Below, in pieces: positions 24,101-30,028 of a stretch of 38,377 nt of DNA (the first letter of the stretch is position 1; each line of letters starts with the position of its first letter). The DNA is from an uncultured Oscillospiraceae bacterium (GTDB taxonomy: Bacteria; Bacillota; Clostridia; Oscillospirales; Oscillospiraceae), in NCBI GenBank assembly GCA_934590355.1, contig CAKTOX010000018.1:1-38377 (forward strand). Direction: 5' to 3'. The position numbers and the translations under genes are program-made. The notes beneath the pieces were generated by a model. That model did no database searches. It had not been told where the DNA came from and was given only the letters and a program-made list of their open reading frames with translations.

Positions 24101-26957
24101 CGTAAAGCTCGACTACGTAAGCGACTCGCTGTTAAACGGCGCGTCCGGCGGCATTATCGGCTACATGACCGGACAAACGACCGTCGTTTCGGGCTGCGAA
24201 AACAACATGGACATAACGAGCAACGGTCTCAGTCTCGGCGGTATCGCGGGTCAGAGCCTCATGATGTCCAAAATAGACGGCTGCGTCAATAACGGCAGTA
24301 TAAACGGCTACCGTCAGGTCGGCGGCATCCTCGGCAGGCTCGTCGTCATCGGCAGCGCCACTCCCGTAAACGGCTGCGTCAATAACGGCGGCGTATACGC
24401 AAGCGACGAGGACGCGGGCGGCATTCTCGGCGTCACCTCCGGCGGCGATATGCACATAGTCGGCTGCGTCAATAAGGGCAATATCGAGGCGAAGAATAAC
24501 GCCGCGGGTATCCTCGGTCACAACAGCGGCGTTACGGTCGAAAAGTGCTGTAATATCGGCAGCATCAAGGCATTCAGCTTTGCCGGCGGCATTATCGGCA
24601 AGGACTCCGCCAACGGCACGGTAAACTGCTATAACCTCGGCAAGGTCTCCGCAACCAACTGGGCGGGCGGCATCAGCGCCTACCTCGACAATGCCCACGG
24701 CGTCGAGGGCAGAATGACCAACTGCTACAACATGGGCGAAATAGTCTCCCTGTCAGGACGCGCAGACCCGCTCGGCAGTGTATACCAGGACGCAAACGTT
24801 TTTAATAACTGCTACTACCTCTCCCGCGAGAAAAACGAGACGGTCGAAAACCACACGGGTCTTACCATGGTATCCTTCACGAGCGGCGAGGTCGCGTATA
24901 AGCTCGGCGACGCCTTCGGTCAGAAGATCGGAACGAATATGAATCCCGTGTTCCGCGCTGACGGAAACAAGGTACTCTTCGGCGAGGGTATGTATTATAA
25001 CGAGGGCGGCGTACCTCATGAGCACGTCTACGATGCCGACGGCATCTGCACCATTTGCGGCGCAAAGAAGCCCGCTCACGAACACAGCTTCGGCGCATGG
25101 GCATCGGACGGCGGCAGCACCCACAGCAGACGCTGCGCAGAATGCGGCAGCGTCGAAACGGCGGAGCATGATTGGAACGGCGGCGTTGTGACAAAGCCCG
25201 CGACCGAGGACGCCGAGGGCGAAATGACCTACACCTGCCCGGTCTGCTCCGAGGTCAAAAAAGAGATCATTCCCAAGCTCCAGAGCAAGAGCATCTCCAT
25301 CGGCACCCTTGAGGAGCTGATCGCATTTGCAAAGTCCGTTGACGAGGGCGAAAGCTACAAGGACTGCACCGTCACGCTCACTTCCGACATTGACGCCTCC
25401 GACATCGAGTGGGAGCCCATCGGCAGCTACGTCAAGGCAAGCGAATACAAGGCCTTTGCAGGAACCTTTGACGGCAGCGGCCACACGGTCAAAATAAACG
25501 CGACCGGCAGCGTAAGCTCCGGCGTCGGCTTCATCGCCGTAAACGAGGGCACGGTCAAAAACCTCATTATTGAGGGCTCCGTCAGCGGCAAGAGCTATGT
25601 CGGCGCCGTTGTCGGATATAACCTCGGAAACATCTCCGACTGCGTAAGCAAGGCAAGCGTCAGCGCCGTGAGCATGAGCGTCGGCGGCGTGACGGGCTAC
25701 ATGAAGGGCAGCGCAAAAATCGAAAGGTGCGCAAACCTCGGCGTCGTCACCGGCACAAGCACGACCTACACAGGCGGCGTAGTCGGTCAGACGCTCGCGG
25801 GAACTTCTATCTCCGAGTGCTATAACGGCGGCTCCGTCACCGCCTCCAAGGGCAGCGTCGGCGGCGTTGCGGGCTACACCGCGGGCTGCAAGGTAAACAG
25901 CTGCTACAACGTCGGCTCGGTCAACTGCACCGCAGCGGCAGGCAACGTCGGCGGCATCGTCGGCTGGTTCACCGGAACGGTCAATCTCGAAAACAGCTAC
26001 AACGCGGGCAGCGTCTCCGGAGGCAAGACCATCGGCGCTATAAGCGGCATCGGCGTTGACACCCAGCTCGTAAACTGCTACTACCTCACCGGCACCGCGC
26101 AGTACGCATCCAGCACGAAGAACTTCGTCGGAACATCAAAGAGCGCGGACGAAATGAAGGCGGAGCTGTTCGTCAAGACCCTCGGCGCGGCATTCAAGGC
26201 CGACGAGGATGGCATAAACGACGGCTTCCCCGTGCTCGCATGGCAGAGTGCAAAGCACGAGCACAGCTACACTGTTGTCGTCACTGCTCCCACCTGCACC
26301 GAGCGCGGCTACACCACCCACACCTGCTCCTGCGGCGAGAGCTACGTTGACACCTACGTTGACGCACTCGGTCACAAGTATAACAGCGTCGGCGTCTGCA
26401 CCGCCTGCGGCGCAAAGGACCCCGAGTACAAGAACGTATTCTCCGATGTCGGCGATTACTACGCCACCGACGCGATCATCTGGGCAAGCTACAACAAGAT
26501 AACCTACGGCGTTGCCGAGGGTCTGTTCGCCCCCGACGAATTCTGCTCGAGAGCTCAGATAATCTCCATGCTCTACCGCGCTGCCGGTGAGCCGAAGGTC
26601 GAGAGCACCGAAAATCCGTTCACCGACGTTCACGAGGGCGATTACTTCTACAGCGCAGTGCTTTGGGCGGTCGAAAAGGGCATCACCTACGGCACGAGCG
26701 CGGATAAGTTCTCCCCGCACGATAACTGCACCCGCGCTCAGGCGGTCACCTTCCTCTACCGCGCTGCCGGTGAGCCGAAGGTCACGGCGAACGCTTCCTT
26801 CACCGATGTCGGCGCCGATGCATTCTATGCAAACGCGGTCGCATGGGCCGTCGAAAACGGCATCACCTACGGCACCAGCACCGACAAATTCTCCCCCTAC
26901 GACACCTGCACCCGCGCTCAGGCGGTCACCTTCCTCTACCGCTGCTGCGTGAAATAA
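21189..26957 (+). CDS. Large secreted SLH-anchored subtilase with BspA-LRR and GLUG repeats
   Basis: The protein has 1922 residues. A signal peptide (1-30) precedes the pro-region. The S8 protease domain (about 150-412) has catalytic D162 (VAVIDSGLYG), H204 (HGHGTFVAG) and S359 (SGTSFASPEAA), with the oxyanion Asn in AAAGNDGN, so it should be active. CxxC-type modules lie at about 425-484, 1276-1361 and 1690-1745. BspA-like leucine-rich repeats occupy about 490-784. Two GLUG blocks lie at about 811-1204 and 1370-1647. Three SLH domains (about 1749-1922) tie it to the cell wall. It is predicted to be a surface protease with adhesive or substrate-binding repeats. GGAGG is 5 bases before the ATG. 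It lies between the csoR pair and cbiMQO, all in the same direction. Any link to metal is unproven. Confidence 0.93.
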   Translation: MKKRNFRRLLAIMLAVVLVLALIPFGAITRDASNDAAPSGKGTQREELSEIRSQTDVVNDNKPAASEGFIVKLRDESYAEGLTCISEGSGLYRAETREQLDAIPDTALDYCEPDFKLSMLEDTAANDTLYVNGAQWNLENMNVPAAWAKGQFGEGVTVAVIDSGLYGVKDGESHEDIDPAKVVKPYNARIGYEGTETVSDDHGHGTFVAGMIFASTNNSAGIAGIMPNVSLMPIKISTKTSDAAVSDVVKAINYAVANGADVINMSLGTSEFSEALKDACDYAVSKGLIVVAAAGNDGNSTPCYPAAYDSVVGVGSLTKDNLLAASSQYGESVYVTAPGAGVVSTDNSSNGYKRSSGTSFASPEAAALAAMARSIDPSMDQDGFKKLLRDTCTDLGEKGHDSIYGYGMLNFEKAVNTLLGTDTEKHSYGDWVSDGASTHSRSCTDDGCTAKETQLHTWDAGTALADGSTKYTCTACKAERVSKDSISGAWEYRLINDGSEIMLTKYIGDQTILVVPSSMDVDGKKLPVTAIGNETFMDTKIFWLELPDSISYVEDGHQSTSGIIGACAFCKELTVVKLSAKTEKVADYMFYGAGSSYRLELTVPDGVKEIGISAFSLCNSIIELKLPASVEKIDNSAFYQARRLKTLNIPGVKNVEADAFTETIFEETYEDLWKAGEFEGIVYAGNVAYLYFGPYVGSGDKEYIPSVMPEGTSLALRDGTLGISEFCFTSHYVNRDSCKQNLKSVTVPNSLAYIPDELFDGYSIEMNGFEKSYAESYAARYDNIKFNPISLPAKPTESYDWYDKASGSVYEIATAGDLWGLADLVETGEDSFAGKTVKLKNDIDLGGVTALGYTIRDNRWFPLGMYSKFAGTLDGQGHSIKGVFIDERSKNEVGLFSALERTATIKNLTVEGVINGGDYVGGIVGKNANARIENCVFNGNITAGIDYGYAGGIVGFGSGSISGCKTYGQMTVKLDYVSDSLLNGASGGIIGYMTGQTTVVSGCENNMDITSNGLSLGGIAGQSLMMSKIDGCVNNGSINGYRQVGGILGRLVVIGSATPVNGCVNNGGVYASDEDAGGILGVTSGGDMHIVGCVNKGNIEAKNNAAGILGHNSGVTVEKCCNIGSIKAFSFAGGIIGKDSANGTVNCYNLGKVSATNWAGGISAYLDNAHGVEGRMTNCYNMGEIVSLSGRADPLGSVYQDANVFNNCYYLSREKNETVENHTGLTMVSFTSGEVAYKLGDAFGQKIGTNMNPVFRADGNKVLFGEGMYYNEGGVPHEHVYDADGICTICGAKKPAHEHSFGAWASDGGSTHSRRCAECGSVETAEHDWNGGVVTKPATEDAEGEMTYTCPVCSEVKKEIIPKLQSKSISIGTLEELIAFAKSVDEGESYKDCTVTLTSDIDASDIEWEPIGSYVKASEYKAFAGTFDGSGHTVKINATGSVSSGVGFIAVNEGTVKNLIIEGSVSGKSYVGAVVGYNLGNISDCVSKASVSAVSMSVGGVTGYMKGSAKIERCANLGVVTGTSTTYTGGVVGQTLAGTSISECYNGGSVTASKGSVGGVAGYTAGCKVNSCYNVGSVNCTAAAGNVGGIVGWFTGTVNLENSYNAGSVSGGKTIGAISGIGVDTQLVNCYYLTGTAQYASSTKNFVGTSKSADEMKAELFVKTLGAAFKADEDGINDGFPVLAWQSAKHEHSYTVVVTAPTCTERGYTTHTCSCGESYVDTYVDALGHKYNSVGVCTACGAKDPEYKNVFSDVGDYYATDAIIWASYNKITYGVAEGLFAPDEFCSRAQIISMLYRAAGEPKVESTENPFTDVHEGDYFYSAVLWAVEKGITYGTSADKFSPHDNCTRAQAVTFLYRAAGEPKVTANASFTDVGADAFYANAVAWAVENGITYGTSTDKFSPYDTCTRAQAVTFLYRCCVK
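23620..26130 (+). repeat. GLUG-coding degenerate repeat blocks
   Basis: Two tracts within the protease gene (about 23620-24800 and 25298-26130) repeat a 60-90 bp unit encoding the pattern VGGIxG...xxxCxNxGxI/V. Recurring codons include GGCTGCGTCAATAA at about 24282, 24373 and 24463. These are coding repeats, not CRISPR or satellite DNA. Confidence 0.8.
26436..26945 (+). repeat. SLH-coding direct repeats
   Basis: Three SLH units of roughly 180 bp are present. A 37-bp stretch at 26726-26762 is identical to 26906-26942. A 23-bp stretch around 26580-26600 recurs at about 26761-26783. The near identity suggests recent duplication or gene conversion within the anchor region. Confidence 0.75.
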
Positions 26958-26970
26958 AAAATAGGCACGG

Positions 26971-27049
26971 GCTACCCGGGAAATGTGAAAAAATTATGAA
27001 GAAATATCCCCCCGGATAGCTTGTGCGCCCCTGTTTTTGCTCTTATAAT
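26971..27049 (+). promoter_or_regulatory. cbiMQO promoter with abutting CsoR-type operator and upstream half-site
   Basis: The operator AATATCCCCCCGGATAGCTT (27003-27022) runs into -35 TTGTGC (27021-27026). A 17-bp spacer and a perfect TATAAT (27044-27049) follow. An inverted, degenerate partner site starts GCTACCCGGG at 26971. With flanks, 26965-26980 and 27011-27026 are complementary at 13 of 16 positions. Geometry is the same as at the csoR promoter pair. Confidence 0.75.
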
Positions 27050-27092
27050 GAGCAAGGCTAAACAAAAAAATAACGAAAGGAAGGCATCATCT

Positions 27093-28181
27093 ATGCATAT
27101 GGCAGATGCTTTGCTTGCACCGGCAGTTGCCGCTACTATGTACGTAGCCTCGACAGCCACTGTGGGCGTATCAATCGCAAAACTCAGAAAAGAAGAGAAG
27201 AAAGGGCTTGAATCGACTTCCAAGAAGCTGCCGGCAATGGCCGTTATGGCAGCGCTTGTTTTTGCAGGTCAGATGATCAACTACACGATCCCCGGAACGG
27301 GCTCGTCGGGCCATATGTGCGGAGGTATGATGCTCACAGGCGTCTTAGGGCCGTGGGCGGGCTTCCTCTCGATGGTCGTTATCCTCGCTATCCAGTGCCT
27401 GTTCTTCGCCGACGGCGGTCTTATGGCTCTCGGTGCAAACTGCTGGAACATGGCATTCTACGGCTGCTTCGTCGGCTATTTCCTTATCTACCGCCCGATA
27501 ATGCAGAGCAATATGTTCTCCTCCAAGGGCACCAACGCAGCTAACCGCCTGAAGATCGTCATTTCTTCCATCCTCGGCTGCGTCATCACACTCCAGCTCG
27601 GCGCATTCTCCGTCGTGCTCGAGACCACCGCTTCCGGCATCACCGAGCTGCCCTTCGGCACCTTCTGTGCTCTTATGCAGCCCATCCACCTCGCAATCGG
27701 CCTTATCGAGGGCATTATCACCTCGGCAGTGCTGCTGTTCATCTATGAGACCAGACCCGAGCTGCTCAAGGACGTAAAGACCGGCAGCGACGTTAAAAAT
27801 AAGTGCTCTCTCAAGACCACCATCATCATCCTCGCAGTTGTTGTCGCCATTGTCGGCGGTGGTCTCTCCCTCATCGCCAGCGGCAATCCCGACGGCCTTG
27901 AGTGGGCGCTCTTCGGCAACGCCGAGGACGGCTACAACGCCAACATGGGGCTTGACGAGGAAGATTTCGGTCTGACCAGCGGCGCAGCCGACAAGGCCGG
28001 TGAGATCCAGGACAAGACGGCGTTCCTGCCCGACTACTCCTTCGCCTCCGACGGCGATAACCCCGCAGGCACCACCGTTTCCGGTATCGTCGGCTCTGCA
28101 ATGGTCGCTCTCGTTGCGGTTCTCGTTTGCCTCGCAGGCGGCTTCTTCAGAAAGAAGAAAACCACGACAAAATCTAAATAA
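27093..28181 (+). CDS. cbiM: Nickel/cobalt ECF transporter substrate-specific component CbiM, fused to a CbiN/PDGLE-like domain
   Basis: The protein is 362 residues from ATG 27093. This start is chosen over TTG 27021 because TTG is the -35 of the promoter, AAAGGAAGG precedes the ATG, and MHMADALL places His at position 2, the metal-binding N-terminus of CbiM/NikM. The membrane core includes SSGHMCGGMMLTGVLGPWAG, IQCLFFADGGLMALGANCWNMA and the usual later helices to about residue 235. After a linker, a further membrane helix, PDGLEWALFG and a final helix (VGSAMVALVAVLVCLAGGFF) form a CbiN/NikN-like PDGLE domain. It binds Ni or Co for uptake with CbiQ and CbiO. Ni versus Co cannot be decided from sequence. 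The promoter abuts a CsoR-type operator. Confidence 0.92.
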   Translation: MHMADALLAPAVAATMYVASTATVGVSIAKLRKEEKKGLESTSKKLPAMAVMAALVFAGQMINYTIPGTGSSGHMCGGMMLTGVLGPWAGFLSMVVILAIQCLFFADGGLMALGANCWNMAFYGCFVGYFLIYRPIMQSNMFSSKGTNAANRLKIVISSILGCVITLQLGAFSVVLETTASGITELPFGTFCALMQPIHLAIGLIEGIITSAVLLFIYETRPELLKDVKTGSDVKNKCSLKTTIIILAVVVAIVGGGLSLIASGNPDGLEWALFGNAEDGYNANMGLDEEDFGLTSGAADKAGEIQDKTAFLPDYSFASDGDNPAGTTVSGIVGSAMVALVAVLVCLAGGFFRKKKTTTKSK

Positions 28182-28215
28182 TCGGAATAATCGGATAATC
28201 GGCATTTACATCATC

Positions 28216-28243
28216 TTGCGGCAAGTCGAAAGACTTGCCGCAA
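28216..28243 (+). repeat. GAAA-loop hairpin between cbiM and cbiQ
   Basis: Perfect 12-bp arms (28216-28227 and 28232-28243) close a GAAA tetraloop in the 91-nt gap. There is no T run, so it is more likely an mRNA stability or processing element than a terminator. It would let cbiM be kept at a different level from cbiQO. Confidence 0.6.
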
Positions 28244-28272
28244 AAGCCGTTGTATGAAGGAGGCGAAAGCCT

Positions 28273-29073
28273 TTGAATAAAGCAGAAAAAGCGTGTGAAG
28301 AGCTTAAAGCGATGGACGAGCTTGCGGCAATGAGCTCGCCCGTGCACAGTATGCAGCCTCTGTCAAAGCTGCTGCTGACCGTGTTTTACATATTCGTGAC
28401 GGTGTCGTTCAATAAATATGACATCACGGGGCTTTTCTTCATGCTCCTCTTCCCCGTTTTTGCCTATCAGCTCGCCGGCATCGCAGTGCACACCTGTTTT
28501 CACAAGCTGCGTATAGTCATGCCGCTCGTGTGTGCGGTCGGGCTGTTTAACCCGTTTTTCGATAAAAATATTATAATGTATATTGGCAGCATCGGCGTCA
28601 GCGGCGGCGTTATTTCAATGCTGACGCTCATGATGAAGGGCGTGTTCTGCCTTATGGCGTCGTTTCTTCTGGTTGCGACGACCTCCATTGAAGAGCTCTG
28701 CCGCGCTCTGCGTCAGCTGCACTTTCCGAAGCTTCTGACCTCCCTGCTGCTCCTGACGTTCAGGTACATAAGCGTGCTGCTCGAGGAGGTCGCCATCATG
28801 ACCGAGGCATATCACCTGCGCGCCCCCGGTCAAAAGGGCATACACATATCGGCATGGGGCTCATTCCTCGGTCAGCTTCTTTTGCGCAGCATGGACAGAG
28901 CCGAGGCGCTTTACGAGAGCATGGAGCTACGCGGCTTTTACGGCGAGTTTTACTACGCCGAGGGCAAAGCGTCAAACCGCTTTTCGTGGCTTGGGGCCTG
29001 CGTTTGCGCGGCGCTTATAATGCTGACAAGGCTGTATAATATTCCGGCTCTGTTGGGCTCAATGTTTATGTGA
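28273..29073 (+). CDS. cbiQ: ECF transporter transmembrane component CbiQ
   Basis: The protein has 266 residues starting at TTG 28273, supported by AAGGAGG at 28257-28263. Five or six membrane segments are visible. The CbiQ coupling helices carry the family motifs EEVAIMTEAYHLRAPG and RAEALYESMELRGF, which dock on the two ATPase subunits. It links CbiM to CbiO in the cytoplasmic membrane. It lies 91 nt after cbiM and 10 nt before cbiO in one operon. Confidence 0.92.
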   Translation: MNKAEKACEELKAMDELAAMSSPVHSMQPLSKLLLTVFYIFVTVSFNKYDITGLFFMLLFPVFAYQLAGIAVHTCFHKLRIVMPLVCAVGLFNPFFDKNIIMYIGSIGVSGGVISMLTLMMKGVFCLMASFLLVATTSIEELCRALRQLHFPKLLTSLLLLTFRYISVLLEEVAIMTEAYHLRAPGQKGIHISAWGSFLGQLLLRSMDRAEALYESMELRGFYGEFYYAEGKASNRFSWLGACVCAALIMLTRLYNIPALLGSMFM

Positions 29074-29083
29074 GGACAGAAAA

Positions 29084-29809
29084 ATGATCAAATTTGAAAA
29101 CGTCAGCTTCTCATACGGCGAGCACACCGTGCTTGACAATGTGAGCTTTGAGATAAACGAAGGCGAGCAGGTCGGGCTCATCGGCGCAAACGGCGCGGGA
29201 AAATCGACCATAATGAAGGCGGCGCTCGGGCTTATAAGCTGCGGGGGCGAGATAACGATAGACTCCATGCCGATGGAACGCGGAAATCTGCCCGCCATCA
29301 GAAAGGCGCTCGGCTACGTGCTTCAGGATTCGGACAATCAGATGTTCATGCCGACGGTGCTTGAGGACATGATATTCGGGCCGATAAACTACGGCATGAG
29401 CCGCGAGGAGGCCGAAAAGACCGCGGAGGAGACCTTGGCGCAGCTTGGGCTGGAGTACCTGAAAAATCGGCACAATCACAAGATGTCGGGCGGTGAAAAG
29501 CGCATGGCGGCCATTGCGACGATACTTGCGATGAAACCGAAGGCGATGCTCATGGACGAGCCCTCGACCGCGCTCGACCCGCAAAATCGCAGGACGCTCA
29601 TAAGGGCGCTCAACGCGCTTCCCATAACGAAGATCATAGCGTCGCACGACCTCGATCTCATTCTGGACACCTGCGACCGCGTACTGCTCCTCAGCGACGG
29701 CAAGATCGCCGCAGACGGCAGCGTGAACGATATTTTGTACGATAAGGAGCTTCTTGAAAATAACCACCTTGAGCTCCCCCTCTGCCTCGCCGGCAGATAC
29801 ACGAGATAA
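29084..29809 (+). CDS. cbiO: ECF transporter ATP-binding component CbiO
   Basis: The protein has 241 residues. Walker A is GANGAGKSTIMKAAL (about 36-50), the Q-loop lies in GYVLQDSDNQMFMPTVLED, the ABC signature is MSGGEKRMAAIATIL, Walker B with the catalytic Glu is AMLMDEPSTALDP, and the switch His is in IIASHDLDLIL. It hydrolyses ATP to drive Ni/Co uptake as a homodimer. It is the last gene of cbiMQO and is followed by a strong terminator. Length and motifs are complete. Confidence 0.95.
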   Translation: MIKFENVSFSYGEHTVLDNVSFEINEGEQVGLIGANGAGKSTIMKAALGLISCGGEITIDSMPMERGNLPAIRKALGYVLQDSDNQMFMPTVLEDMIFGPINYGMSREEAEKTAEETLAQLGLEYLKNRHNHKMSGGEKRMAAIATILAMKPKAMLMDEPSTALDPQNRRTLIRALNALPITKIIASHDLDLILDTCDRVLLLSDGKIAADGSVNDILYDKELLENNHLELPLCLAGRYTR

Positions 29810-29812
29810 AAT

Positions 29813-29844
29813 AAAGCCCTGAAAGCGATTGCTTTCAGGGCTTT
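29813..29844. terminator. Bidirectional terminator between cbiO and tRNA-Val
   Basis: Perfect 14-bp arms (29813-29826 and 29831-29844) enclose GATT. The minus-strand exit is T-rich (TTTATTTTAT), so it serves the tRNA transcript well. On the plus strand it ends cbiO. Confidence 0.9.
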
Positions 29845-29849
29845 ACAAT

Positions 29850-29926
29850 TGGTGGAGAATAGCAGACTCGAACTGCTGACCTCTCGCGTGTGAGGCGAGC
29901 GCTCTAACCAGCTGAGCTAATTCTCC
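29850..29926 (-). tRNA. tRNA-Val (anticodon CAC)
   Basis: The 77-nt cloverleaf on the minus strand has acceptor GGAGAAT/ATTCTCC, D-arm GCTC/GAGC, anticodon stem CTCGC/GCGAG with loop CTCACAC (anticodon CAC, reads GUG), variable AGGTC, T-arm AGCAG/CTGCT with TTCGAGT, discriminator A and encoded CCA (29852-29850). All stems pair perfectly. Confidence 0.97.
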
Positions 29927-29937
29927 AGAGCTTTTAC

Positions 29938-29966
29938 ATTATAGCACGGCTGTTCGCACTTTTCAA
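29938..29966 (-). promoter_or_regulatory. Promoter of tRNA-Val
   Basis: On the minus strand TTGAAA (29966-29961), a 17-bp spacer and a perfect TATAAT (29943-29938) lie 11 bp upstream of the tRNA 5' end. Confidence 0.85.
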
Positions 29967-29979
29967 GGAAAAGTTTATG

Positions 29980-30012
29980 AAAATACCGCACCTGATATCG
30001 GTGCGGTATTTT
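29980..30012 (-). terminator. Intrinsic terminator of the redox operon
   Basis: Perfect 13-bp arms (29980-29992 and 30000-30012, AAAATACCGCACC and complement) enclose a 7-nt loop. It begins 16 nt after the stop codon of the FAD oxidase gene on the minus strand. Confidence 0.85.
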
Positions 30013-30028
30013 ATCTGCTCAGCTCAAA

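Noticed and set aside
23620..26130. CRISPR-like or satellite repeats
   Set aside because: The repeats are in frame, degenerate and encode GLUG motifs. There are no uniform repeats with unique spacers and no cas genes.
27021..27092. TTG start at 27021 for cbiM
   Set aside because: The TTG is the -35 of a strong promoter. CbiM requires the N-terminal Met-His, provided by ATG 27093 with a good ribosome binding site.
26958..27092. Cobalamin riboswitch upstream of cbiM
   Set aside because: There is no B12 box and too little leader between the promoter (-10 at 27044) and the start codon. The GC-rich elements here are better read as protein operators.
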